From positions 2,886,803 through 2,950,802 of the forward strand of contig NW_003101678.1 in the NCBI RefSeq assembly GCF_000003855.2: 64,000 nt of DNA, in the 5' to 3' direction. Positions 25,910 to 38,600 of the stretch are shown here, piece after piece; position 1 is the first letter of the stretch; every line of letters begins with the position of its first letter. The stretch comes from Blastomyces gilchristii SLH14081. Lineage: Eukaryota; Ascomycota; Eurotiomycetes; Onygenales; Ajellomycetaceae. The notes under the pieces are model-generated. The model was not told where the DNA came from and did not search any database. It saw nothing but the letters and a program-made list of their open reading frames with translations. The position numbers and the translations under genes are program-made.

Positions 25910-28500
25910 CGGCTTGTTGATCATGAAGACGGGGAAAAGGGCCCGCCTGAAAAGCAGAGAAAATGTCAAGAGGGAGAAAATACACCACCAATGACAGTGT
26001 GGGATTCAAGGAAGAATTCTCCGTTAGGAACTCAAATCAAACCGGATATCAGATCATCCACGGCGACCACAAGCCCAGCCCGAATTGAACTTAATTTTTG
26101 CGGGGTTCAAATTATGATCTGTGCCGCATCCAGAGGCCTGAAATAATAATAGCGTTAGCAACCCTAGGGTAAGTTGGAAGGAGCCATTCGTTCATGGACT
26201 GGAGAAGAGATGCCCGTACCTGGGAGTTTTCTTGGGGGGTTGAATGCACCACGGATTTCATCACGATGTGGCGTAGTTGTGCGAAACCAAGTCACCAGAC
26301 TTACTTGTTGGGCTTGCTGAGCCATTATTGGTCGCTAGCTGGTCGAGGGTCAGGGTTTCGTGCAAGGTTTATGATATGCACCAGAGATCTAAGGATAGCA
26401 TCAACTCAGATACTCGACAAACATTTGGCACGGCACGGTCGTTGTATCATGTAAGGTAGGAATAGTTAATGATGTCGACTCTATAAACGTCCATGGATTG
26501 TCTCTTCACTGAAGATAAAAGTTAAATAGAATTAGGTCATAGCAATTTGCGAAGGTTGCTCTTTGCTTATTGATTCCTTTTTCTATTTCCCTCCCGGCAT
26601 ACATCGGGAAGTGTAGAACCCCTGTAATAATAGCCGAACCTGTCAACCTGTCATGACAAGTGCTCCTTTTCTTCATTTGACCCTGCAGCACCAATTTCAC
26701 ATAATGTGATCGATTGCACCAAAGAAATCGACGAAGCACTGAATGAAGCGGACCAGCGGATCCAGCAGCGCATTGGTTCATATATTAGAGAACTATTCCA
26801 AGCGGCATACACATATATGCCATTGACACGCTTTCCAACGGGCCAAATTCACACTGGGAAAAGGGAACTGAGATGATCTGATACGAATCGTGGCGGATTG
26901 ACTCAAACTGGGCCGCTTATCTCGAATGAAAAGTGGTTCCGAATGAGGAGTCGCAGAGCGTTGAGAACTTTAAACGTGTCCAGAGTAACAAAACCTGCTT
27001 TTTGGAAGGGATCTAGACGTAGCAGATCATACACTATTGATGAACATCGAACATCGCCAAGACATGGTAGCTCCAGTGCAAAAAGTCTGGACTCCTTAGT
27101 AGATATCCAAGTTAGCTGGAGATGTACTACTGAATAGGCGAAAGGCGCATCTAGTGAGTTATTGACTCGAAACGCACAACTGCGGTACGGAGTAGTCGGT
27201 GCTTCATCGATTGCTGTAGAAGGGGTTCCTTATCGAGATATATGTGCAGAAGTTCCTCCCTCCCTGCACCATCCTTAGCAGGAGGTGTAGATGTGCACAC
27301 AACATATACATACATGTAGCCTCTGTAAGAATTGGATAGGCAGGATCCAAAGCAGCTGAAGGACCAGCCCGGCCACCCCCAACAACAGTCGCCGGGAAAA
27401 AACATTCGCCTCCCGCGGTCGTCCGTGCTCTGGCTGGCATCTGAAGAGAAGTCTGTAGTCCCGCACCGCCGCCCCCGCACTGATGTTGAAGAACAGCGTC
27501 TGGCGAATAAAAGCACACTGGAGACACCTTACTTCACACGACAGGGTCTGATTGGCCCAGGTGACGAAGAGGCGCCGACTGCAAAAACCAACCCAAGCCC
27601 GCAACCTCCAACTGGCCCTAATTTGAAAGCCCCGTCCCGTCGATAACTGGGCCCCGTATTGGGGTGTATTCGTCCGGTATTTGGGTGGGAGGCGGTTGCG
27701 TTGTGGTTGGTCGTACGAAATGGCCTTTTTTTGGCTCGACGTGACGTCTGCGGCTCGTCATCTTGGCGCGGTTTTGGCGTGGGAGCGCTGGACCAGACTG
27801 TCGGGTCAAACCGCGCCATGTGATTGGCTGACAATGTCAATCACCCCGCTAAACTGCATTGAGTCTAGCAGCGTAATGACGGTCCAACCTTCCGCCCCGC
27901 CAGAGAACTTGGCAGCTTAGTCATTCATAAATCAGAGAGCTCTTCAAACTACAAGATAGATCGCGTTCGTGGGTGAAAAAAAAAGAGAAAGATTATCAGG
28001 ATTCAGGACATGGACCTGCAGATAACTCGGCCTGCCTCCCGGAAATTCAGCGTAAATCTGTGCTTCCTGTCCTTCTGTTCCATGTCCCCAATTTCACCTG
28101 CATCGTCCTAAAAATTGTTTGTTATGTCGGCGACTGTGGTTGCTTGGCAGGCCTGGTCGCCGACAATTCGAGAACCGTGCCTACATTAGCTCTGCGTCGT
28201 ATCTTGAGCTGCTTCACACACCACGTCGTCTAGTCCGGTTACACCCAATAATAATCCAATTGTCTCGCCTTCGCTACGCTCCGTCTATCACCGTGTATTT
28301 TGCTCTCTGCCAAGATTTGTTATTTTTTTATACCGCTTCTCATCCAGGTATTCTGGGGGAGGGGGGCTGGGGGCGGTGCAAAGACTCTGGATATATCATC
28401 TAACCATCATAAGTACCTACTCGGGCTAATCCGCAGTTCCTACAGCTTTCCCCTAATCCTTCTTGGGCCCTTTTATATGTATTGTTGTTATTTCTACGCA
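22971..28500. other. gene-free region, part 1 (upstream of the HMG-box gene)
   Basis: First part of about 19 kb without a recognisable gene. Open frames are short, overlap in conflicting frames and show no domains (checked: 23514-23705 and 27332-27646 plus; 24971-25423 and 27151-27516 minus). It should contain the HMG-box promoter and any long 5' leader. Landmarks are a 35-T run at 25875 and a TACGGAGTA site at 27186. Confidence 0.45.
25875..25909. repeat. homopolymer T run (about 35 nt)
   Basis: Uninterrupted run of about 35 T on the plus strand in otherwise mixed sequence. Possible origins are the reverse of a retroposed poly(A) tail, slippage growth, or an assembly artefact. No target-site duplication is obvious at its edges. 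Confidence 0.9.
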
Positions 28501-28691
28501 TAGTATGTCTTCTTGACAACTCAGCAAGTGTGCGACTAGTTCAATGTCGGCGAAGAAAAGAGATCCACTGACCGCGAAAATTTTCCGAGCGCCTTCGCCG
28601 AAGTTTCCTGCAAATTAATTGCGGCGTGCATGGGAAAGAAATTTATATTCCCGGACCAAATATATAACTAACTATAGTTATAAAAAAAAGG

Positions 28692-28742
<51 letters not shown>
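28692..28742. repeat. homopolymer A run (about 51 nt)
   Basis: About 51 consecutive A, preceded by TAAAAAAAAGG. It is the longest homopolymer in the window. It could be a retroposed poly(A) tail, but the 150 bp upstream shows no recognisable gene or SINE and no flanking duplication was seen. Confidence 0.9.
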
Positions 28743-28745
<3 letters not shown>

Positions 28746-30446
28746 TAAAAATGGGAGGGGATCTATTGTATTCTTCCTTCGGGGTATCGGGGGGTGGGGA
28801 TGAGGAAAGGAGAGGTGAAGGCAAACTGCCAACGTACTTCCTCCTATCATTACTCAAGACAAGCGAGGTCAACGTCCTGTCTAGATAGGCAATGAAAATT
28901 CAGGAGCCATTGTACGTATATACATACATGTACATACACAATTACCCGTTCGCTGGGATATGTACTGCAGGGCTCATCTAGATTAACCCTCTCTATTTAA
29001 TTTTCCGTTTTGAGGGTTCCATCTCGAAAAAATCGACCCCTCATCGCGATTTTTTACCCCTGTGAGCTGCCATTCCCCACCAGTTGCCCAAAGTCTAATG
29101 GGATGATGGCTGGGCGCGAATTTTATCTCTTTTCGCCCTTTTTCCCCTTCTTTTTTAGTGAGAAGTTGTCGGGAAAAATATAGAGAATGTGTTCATCTGT
29201 GCGGCCCCCAAACCCTTGTTATTGGACCCTTGACAAATGCGGACAGGACAGTATGAATCCCCACCATTGGCTGCAAAAGAAACACCGAAAAGCTGTTTTT
29301 ATGAGTCTAAACTCCCAAACGAAGACCCCTCATCCTTCCTCTTGGCGGAGTGGCTCACGGACGATAGTTACCCGGTACGTGGATTACAGGCTCCTTGCTT
29401 GCGCCGTGTCATTTTCCTGTCGGCATTTTTGGTGATATTTGTTAGAAGGTTAGCGATTGTCGATGGACAGACACTAACTACCTCCCCTCGTTTGAAACGA
29501 AGACATCACATCATCAAGATGGGAGCGCGCGTTGGCCGGAACAATATGCACTCCTCAATTAGGTCCCCCGGAACCGGCTCCTCCCCGACCATGTTATGTA
29601 CTGTGCGTATACAATCCTTGACTGAACATTCTGTTAGTTCGTTATATGGTTTCCCTCTTCCGGCTGAAGGAGCTTGCGGCGATTCGCGCGCATGACTGCG
29701 GAGCAAGTAACAGTTAATTTTGGTCTGAGCTACCTAATCAGCCCCTGCTTGACAGGGCTCTGGACAAGGGTACAGTTCATCCTAGGAGCAAGGTTGTGAA
29801 GAGAAGTCACGCTCCTGTCACATCGTAACCTCCAGGTCATGTTAATCTTTGCGCTGATGCTGGTGGGGTTTGATTTGTTTAATCGCATACTCCACAAACA
29901 TGCGTTCAGCTATGCAAGTAAGACTGAGGAGAGTATTTCGTCATTCAGTACGGAGTATTCATCCCTATATCCCCACTCGACATCCCATCTACCCTACCCA
30001 CAGCGCCAAGCTGGTTACATCGGATTCACGTCACTTGCCATGGTTGCCTCTGCGGAAGAGCTACACATGGATGGATATCTTCTAAGCACCCTTGTAGGTG
30101 GCTAGGGGTTGTGCGAACTTTTTCGCTCTCTCTTCTCCTAAGACGGCATGGTAACAGAGGAGGTTGGCTGGGACCCCCGCCGCATTTGGCTCCCGATTCT
30201 ACTATCCTATTGCGCGGAAAATATGTACATGTAACGTATGTACATGTACATTACAGGCGCCCCCTTCCTTGCATCCCCACGGCGGGATATACTGAAACCC
30301 ACCGGATGGGCCATCTGAGACACTCTGATTCGGAAAACACCTCAGACTTGATCTATTCCGGCTGCTTGACCTGGGCGATAAGCCAACCTCTGGTCAGCTT
30401 GTTGCTAGGTACCTGAGGGAGGTAGGAGGGATACCGGCGTCTATTT

Positions 30447-30483
30447 CCGGGGGAGGGGGAGAGGGGGAGGGAGGGGGAGGGGA
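30447..30483 (+). repeat. G-rich low-complexity tract with G-quadruplex potential
   Basis: Runs of 5-6 G separated by single A (GGGGGAGGGGGAGAGGGGGA and so on) on the plus strand. Four or more G-runs lie within about 35 nt, which satisfies the simple quadruplex pattern. No gene lies close by. Confidence 0.8.
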
Positions 30484-31248
30484 AAGCCAGAAATTATCCC
30501 GCATCCACGCTACGGTATTCTCAGTTGTGCGGCTTGAACCCAAAAGCTCCCTGTAATTTCTTTCTTTCTTCCTTGCTTTTTCGATATATATTTGCGCAGT
30601 CCTCGAGAAATCAACACAGGCGTAGCAGCAACTGAAGCTGACAATAGTGAATACTCATTGTACACGTTGCAGTTCGCTTCCTTGTTTGCTCCATTCTGAG
30701 TTTTATGATACTCTTCATTATGCTAATTATGCTAAAGTATTATTACAGTTTGTGGCCAGAGCTATAATAAAGTCAGGGTCGTCGTTAGAAATACCAGAAA
30801 GCTGTGGCACGTATATGTATGTATGTACGTACAACATTTCAGCAAGTGCCGGGAAGCGCCAGCGTGTATTGTGAGATTAGCAAAATGTAAAATCTGTAGC
30901 TACAGCGTACTGCGGATTAGTGTACTGTACATACATCCGGGCCACATGATCCATGCCGCATATCCATGGATACTCGCCCATCAATGCCTGTGCCTGTATG
31001 TATACATGTATACATAATGGTACCAAAAGTATCGTCCATGCATTGCTGTGTGGGCGACAACCAGGAGTTCACGCACACATGGAATACTTGGTGCCTTATC
31101 TATCTTGTGAACCCTGGATTCTAAAAAACCTGTGTACGTCTGGCACAGGAGACAAAATAAATCTATTTTAAGAGACAGATATGGTGGTCAAGTAACTATA
31201 TGTGACTTTAGAGAATACTTTCTCCCATAGAAGAAGTGTTAGAGAAGT

Positions 31249-31305
31249 ATGTACGTACGTACATTACGTACGTACATTACGTACGTACATTACGTACATA
31301 CATAC
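31249..31305. repeat. tandem repeat of a 13-mer (ACGTACGTACATT)
   Basis: About three head-to-tail copies of ACGTACGTACATT, flanked by partial GTAC/CATAC units. Each unit contains the self-complementary ACGTACGT, so the array is a string of palindromes that could form cruciforms. Confidence 0.88.
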
Positions 31306-34300
31306 ACTTGACTACACCCAGTGCATTCTGAGACATATATAGTCACAAATATGTATACGTAGCTATATGTATGGATGCGGATGTTGTGGAAGGTTGTCAG
31401 GTACAGTACCGTGCTTTTAAGAAGGACAGTTCGGTTGCTGCTGCAGATATTGAACATCCCTACCATAGAATCTGGGTCCATGTCTTAATTGAAGTTAATT
31501 GAAACGGCCATATGTTCTTTTAAAACTATGAACTATTGTGATTTACATGATTATCCATCCCTATCATATCCACAGCCATTATTAGAATATATGTACAGTC
31601 CCTGCATTTCCTGACAATGGCTGTATTATTTATTTATAGCCGCAGATCAATAGAGGAGGCAGGGGAGCATGAAGAAGTTCTACTGGATAATGATCTTCGC
31701 GGTAGAGGTATGCGAACTATTCTGCTTTTTATATGGATAACGTTGAACTATGTTCTATATGAGGATTATATATCTATATGTTACATGGTTATAGTACTGT
31801 ACAACTAAAGCAGGTGGGAGAATAAATAAAGCCACGAACAGGCTTCCCCAACGTTTCTCGAGCGCCTCCAGCACTTTATTCCCTAGATTCCAATGACCTA
31901 CTAGGACATCAATAAGGCCGTTGCACTACAGTACCCCAGCTGTTCAAGCGTGGCGGCCAATACTTAGCACTGCCTGCAGGGACACCTTGACTTTAAAGCT
32001 TGTCCTGCTCGGTTGTCGATAACTTCCCATCTAGCCTGTTAATATAGGCACCTAGATAGCTTATTTACGCACTCTACATACTTCGTAGCTGTTAATCAGT
32101 AGACTTTCTGAGAACCCCAACGGGCGCCTCCTCCCCCTCGAGGAAATAATGGGATGTGAGTAATATATCACCGAAAGGGGAAAGAAAAAGAGTATAATTA
32201 AGCATGGAAAGTGTTCCATCCAAAATCGAAGGTTATTTATCTTCAAGTATGAACTCCCTCATGCAGTTCCATCCAGTAACTTACAGGAACTGGTGTGATC
32301 AACCATACAGCTAACAGAGCAACAGAGCAGCTGGTGATTATTTATTGGTCCCGCCGCAGAGGAAAATAGAAGCTAGGAAACTGGCTATCTCTTATTTTAG
32401 TATTGAATAGGCCAACAGGCCGCGCGGCTGCTGGAGGCGTAATATGATATATCTAGAAATCTGAACGGAAGAATGGATGTCCTGTACTGTATACGGCAGC
32501 TGCTTTGCAACATCATCCATTATTTTATCCGAGCCAATATCTTTGGACATAAGTTTTTACGGCTCACGACTTTTGTTGGCAGACTCGCGACTAGGCAGGG
32601 TGAGTTCGCATGGGGCACATCGAATATCTGCAGCTTCAAAAAACTTCACCATGATAACCTTCTTTCCTCTCGGCCCTTCATGAATATATATCCCTGGCAC
32701 ATACAGGAAGTTGAGAATTTGCCTACCCACTACACATCCGCCACTAGGGCTGTGAGCCCGAGGAACCCTGCATCGTTGTTCCTATCTTCATAGAACTGTC
32801 AGATTCTTAGCCTAACCCCCCCCTGGTAGACACAGGGCGCCATAGCTCCAGCTGCAAGGAAAGATTTGATTCCCAGCGTGCAGGTCTCGGACATCAGTTA
32901 CCAAAAGCAACAATCGAGGAACTGGTTCAGACATCAGGAATGCGGGGGTTTTCACGGAGGGAGACAGACTTCTCCTTTCGGTTTTGTAAAGTGAAGAAGC
33001 TCTTCCGGGTCTAAGAAATTCGTCATCGCCCATGGCTTCATGGGTGGTGTTGGCTTTTGGACGCGCGCCGAAGTTAGTTGGAGATCCCAGATTTCCCCCC
33101 CTGATCCTTGCTTGTTCTTACGGCTGCGGTGGGGGGCAGGCAAACTAAAGTAAATAACATCCATGAACCCAGCAACACGTGTAGTTATGTCAGTAACTAC
33201 CGGCTCAGCATCCGGGATTTGAATATGCTCTGCTAGGCGCATCAGGGCGGAACCTAGGGCATGTTGTATTCTAGATGTTTTACGTTGCCTCTCAGTAGTC
33301 CCACAGACGTGAGCTTGACAAGGATTTTGCGGGTGTTTCAAGTTGAGACACGAACGTTGATGTTGGAATATCAAAGAAATAGAGACACAGGCTGGATGTA
33401 CTCCGTACGGAGGAGGATATCGGTACCTAAAGTTACAGAGTAGTTAAGCCTCCCGAAAATCTCTCAGTTCTGACACAGATCACCCCGCAGAAAAAAGAAA
33501 AGAAATCTACACCACGGGCCCTGCTACTCTAAGATTCTCTAACAAGAGGATCCAAACCCACACCAACCCACCACCTGCTGTGGCGGTTTATGCTTATACT
33601 TGGGGGGTTCCTTTGCTTTTTTTTGCCTTGAAGTTTGATTCGCCTTTGGTCACTTGCCATTCTCTCAGACGCCCTGTGGGAACTTCGTCGCTCCTTGATC
33701 TGCGCCGCAGTTTTGGCTGGAGCATCAAGGCGGCAGCCAATGCACTTCTCCGATAAAGAGATGCACTTTAACAGCAGCAACTTTTATACTTGACAGATGA
33801 GCATATTATCCTTTCGCCATCTTCACTACAGCAGAATCACATCGGAAACGCTTTGGTTCATCTCAATAGTGCAATATCAAACTTTGTATGATTTCACAAG
33901 AGTTTCAATGTGTTGGATATCCCATCCATCCGTTGGCTTCCTGGAACAGTCACTGGCTTGCAATTTAAGTACAAAACATGATGCATTGCAAGAAAAGAAG
34001 CTTGTGACCCCATGGCAATGACATTCTGTATGTAGGCTGACCAATTCGCCTCTGGGTTCCGACAACGCTGCTCTACGCCGCTCTACAGGATTAGTTTTTG
34101 TTTCCACCATTCCGCCTTTACATTGTTTGCCCCTTTACTAGACCAAGGTTAACAGGTCTAGTATTTTCAGTGACTACTTTTTCAGTTTGCTATTGATCTA
34201 AGCCAATGGGCTTATCACAGCTACGCCGGAATTCAAACTAAAAGTAAAGAAATCTGTTAGTGTATAACTGCTCTCAAGCGGCTTGATACCCTTCCAGATG

Positions 34301-34987
34301 CAGGGATTTATTATGGTGTATCGAGTAACAAGCTACGAAAGCTTGCCCCTGCACTTATTGCGTGGAATATGTCATTATCTCTCCCTATACTCACTGGGGT
34401 TACCTGAATAGAGATGCCTGCAAAATCCATGCCCTTCTACTACTACATCCCTAACACCCTAACAACCTCGGTGCAATCGTGAAATTAGCAACCTCTTCCA
34501 ACCCCGAATATAATGTCAGCCTTGGTTGACAGCAAGATCTCCGATTTACCGAGTTTCTCCCATATCCAACAATCTCCCATCCTGCAAAGATCGACTTAGA
34601 TGACGTCTGCACCCTGCCAGGCAGACCACAGCGGAGACCCACGGCCTGCCGCTCCTCACTATTCTCACTATTCTAAGGATAGTCGTGTGCTTGTGTCATG
34701 CACGTCAGTCGCATTGACAGTATTTTGAATAGGCCTGTTAGCTTCTGCCCTGTGAGACCGATCCACACAGCATCACCCAGAGCCTGATTCGCCCTCTTAT
34801 CCTTCCGCATTCCTGCAATTACTCACCTAACTTCTTCGTTCTAATTACACAGCAGCAACGGTTGACTCATGTTTAGGCCACCAAAGCTTGGTCCCCATTG
34901 GCTCCCTTTTCCTTTTCCCAACCACTTCAACCCCCTTCGCGAGAGTTATCGCTGCAAGAGAAGAAGGTAGGGTAGGAGGGGACAAAA

Positions 34988-35025
34988 ACAACAACAACAA
35001 CAACCACAACCACAACCACAACAAC
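34988..35025 (+). repeat. AAC/CAC trinucleotide microsatellite
   Basis: Imperfect (AAC)n with interspersed CCACAA units. Non-coding context. Confidence 0.8.
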
Positions 35026-35600
35026 CCTGATAGATGTTACACAACACCACCCCGCGCTCTAATAAGCCTCCAACAGAGAGATTAAAAATCAAATTTAAAC
35101 ATTGCTAAGCATCAAACGATCGCCCCAATATCGATCGAATGAGATTTCGTGGATCAGCGGGGACTCGCTCCCGCCGCGCTTTACCATGTTAAGTTAGCGT
35201 GGCCAACTCTAATCGAGCCTTCTGTGGTTCCCACCTACATCGCGGCCTTGAGTCCAGGTTGTAACTATCTCCGCTATTTGCTTTTCCAGATATTATTAAA
35301 TGAGAGTGTCACGGCTACGTACAGATCGCCCTGGCGAATTGACTTGAGGAGAAAACGGGAGGGAGGGGGCGGGCTCTGGTGTCGGGAATACATACCCCGA
35401 TATCGGATTTTAAAGGAAACGACACCGGTGTGCGATTTGAAGAAAAAGATGATAGATCATTTTCATAGTAGTTATCTGTTGATCGATTCGGTTTTTTTCT
35501 TTCTTTTTTTTCATTTCTTTCCTTCTTCATTTATTATTAAGTTCCTTCATTGCCGACCGCGTTGAGTAGCGAGCCAAGCGACGCAGTCTTGTGAACTCAA

Positions 35601-38600
35601 AACTTCCTCTCATTTCATTGGCAGCGGAGGAATGAAATTTGTATTTTTGATCCTTGATCTATCTGTAGGCACCTATCAAAATTGTGTGATTTCCCTCAAT
35701 TCTACCTAAATATCCAATTTTAGGAGATACTACTCCGTAATGAGGTGAAGAACAAGTACAGAAAGGTGGTCAATTCTTTGGTTTTCACTCTAACCCCGGA
35801 TCTGAACCGCGCGTACTCCGTACATGTTTTCTTTTTTATAGACATTGCACATGCTACCCGTCGAGTACCATATGTATGTAACTACTGCACTAGTTATACG
35901 TGGCTTATTTTTCCATGGCCCTCCAAAGTTGTTCTCCACTGAAGAGCGCAAGATGCTCTCTTCGCCGCCCACTCGGCACATACAAAACATTGCACATTTC
36001 ACTCTAGAGAAAATTAGTCGCCTGAAAGATTCCAAATATGATACTTGGGAGTAGATGACATTTGCGAGAAGTGTACAGAGGTAAGTTACTCTTTACGGTC
36101 TGTAGGGATATGTGAGAAAGAATTAGCCGGGGTTGGGGATTTTAAAACGGACTGCAGGCTTCCTCCCTTCCACGGGGGTAGTTAGGGTACAACGGGGTTG
36201 CTAGGGGCATCGTCCCCCTTGTCGGCGTCGGCATATTTTCCCCCTTATTTTAATATGGGCTAAAATGATTTCGAGATCCGGCGGTGGTGGCATGAGAATC
36301 TACGTTGCTTATTGATTCTTGACGGGATATAACTGCGCTTCAAAAGTTCTGCTAATAATAAGCCGTTTGCTTCTTCCTTTTTTTCATATATCCACATCTA
36401 GGGTCAAGGAATAATTATAGAACAAGTAACTATAGCATTGCAAAGAAGAAGCTCCGTGATTACGCCCTCATGTGCTCCGTACTAAAAATGATTTCTTCTT
36501 GCACAACTTATACTTAAACTGCTTCCTATTTTCGCGTCCCTGGAAGACGCGACATACTGTACATAGTTAATTTGATTCTACAATCTCGTAGTTTTTACCT
36601 TAGCAACCACTCACTGGTTTTATTATGTCACACCTTTTGCCAGAGCACGGAGAATAGTTAAATAAAGTACATCCTTGGTAAGAGACAAAGCTTAGCAGAC
36701 AGCGTTTTTTGCTGATAGACTTTGTTTATAGAAGCAATAACAGATCGAAACGCAAGCTGTCATTTTACCAGTAGTTAACTACTCCTGCATCACTGGGACA
36801 GCCGAGTTTTTACTTTTTATTTTTTTTATTTTGATATTTTTCCCTCAATTTTTGAGAGGGATCCCGAGGCTCTGTCACAATAAAGTGCCGCTGATTCAAC
36901 AATCGGATTATAATGATAACTCGAAACTAAGACCAGAAAAAAAAAAAGTTTGCATGTTCTCTTCTGCCTTCTGACGAAAGAAAAATGCGTTTCTTCTGGT
37001 TCGGTGGGGGCGAAATAACTAGCTGCGTTATTTACTCGTCGTTTGATTTTCCATCCCGCCTTCTGAGTCCCCGACCCCGACATCACAATAGCAGCAACCT
37101 GGACTCGACAATAGCGAACCCTTTTTTTTTTTTTTTTCCTGAATTGCGCCAGACAGTCGGGACCTAATTATTTTATTTGCTGCTAGTCCCAAACCCAACT
37201 ACTAATAATTAATGTATCAGTTCCGTGGTATTCCAAAAGACGCTCCCCCGGGAATATCCCCGCGATGGCTATGGCTTCGTTTTCGTTTCTTTTCTTTCCA
37301 TTCGAGAATGCTCAAACGACTGGATTGTGTAACGGTTAGGCAAAATGCAAGTGATCGAGGACGGACTAGAGTCGTCCCTTGAACGCTTTACGCTTTTTGG
37401 AATGTATGTAGTAGGCAGGCAAGATTGCAAGTCAATGCATTTGGACAGATAGATAGACGTGGCGATTCATGCTGGGAGGGGAGAGAGACGCCTTTCCTTC
37501 CAAAGGTGCCTTCTAAGCGGTGAGAGAGCGGAAGATGAATGGAGAAAACTTGATTGGTTTGAGTGATCCCTCAACGACGGTGAAGCATTATTAATAATAA
37601 TAATATGGACATGTCGTACCACCAGTTTAGAGGGGCGCACTTGTGGTGACGCAGTAACTAGTTAGGCCAGATGGTCGTTACATTGTGAGACTCGGAGGGA
37701 AGGGAGAATATCGTCAGCTACTTGTATTGTACCCTTTCTCTTTCTGTTTGTCCAAGGCAATTGAGCTGACGAGAAGCGCCCTTCCCCTTGGGAAATCGAA
37801 CTGCTCCAGGTTTACTTGCTTTACTCGCCCAAGGATGCCCTAATAAGCATGGCCTGGGTAGCATTTTATTTCAGATCACTCACTATGGAGAGCAAGGGCT
37901 AATATATCATCCAGGAATATCAGACCCCTGCAAAGAGAAAGCAGAGCATCGTTAGCTACCTAATATCAACCTTCAATAGTCAGGGATACGTTATGAAAGA
38001 AATGATTGATTTGTGCCCCAACCTCCTCAGCCAGGGCGCGTGGGTGTTCGTTCACAATAGAAAGTTGTGAGCGAGCACTGTTCACAACATATCCAGCCAG
38101 GGTGAGGCTTCGGCAAGCGTCTGTGGAGCGCTGGGGAGAAGTAACACCAAACGGCCCTTCCTCAAATATCATATCAGACTAGACAGACTAGACGACGGTC
38201 TCTGCGTCGAGAAACACTGTTGGGTATCATTTCAACTAGGTTCAAGGGTCCGTTTAGTCACCAGGTGTGTACGCGCCCTGGGCTTTTCGACATCCTAGTT
38301 CTGCCCGAGTTGGCTCCGAGTCGCTAGAAGCCCCATCCGATTGGCGTGCTCCTGGGCTTCACAGTCGCGTTTCGGGTAGGAAATGTCTCCTCTTGTGGTT
38401 AGTGTCCAGCTGGGTGACAGGGTTATCACGGACCTGGGTGCGGCAGCGTCGCGAATCTATTTTTCGAGTCCGCGGTTAAATCTCGGGGCTTGTTGAGCCT
38501 TGCCCGCTGAGGCGCCCGAGCAACAATGCTGACAGGGTCCACACCATATCACAGCGCAGCTATGATGGATTATAACCCATCTCACTACTCTCCGGACCCT

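Larger units (their letters stand above)
28501..35600. other. gene-free region, part 2
   Basis: No supported gene. The longest open frames (29237-29695 plus, 152 codons; 32952-33374 minus, 140 codons; 35149-35565 plus, 138 codons) have no recognised domains and no convincing splice partners. The region is rich in short alternating TACATGTA/ACGTACGT palindromes (28.9, 30.2, 31.0, 31.25 kb), a G-rich tract at 30447-30483, and TACTCCGTA-type sites at 29949 and 33399. Confidence 0.45.

Noticed and set aside
33205..33240. tRNA B-box-like GGATTTGAA on minus sense
   Set aside because: No A-box or foldable acceptor stem around it.
32952..33374. 140-codon minus-strand open frame with a fairly protein-like segment (LMRLAEHIQIPDAEPVVTDI)
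   Set aside because: No family recognised and no joinable exon either side; could be a fragment of a lost gene, but the evidence is too thin to list.
37966..38172. 68-codon minus-strand frame with protein-like composition
   Set aside because: A possible intron follows it (gttgat..tttgcag) but no phase gives an open continuation; kept only as a note.
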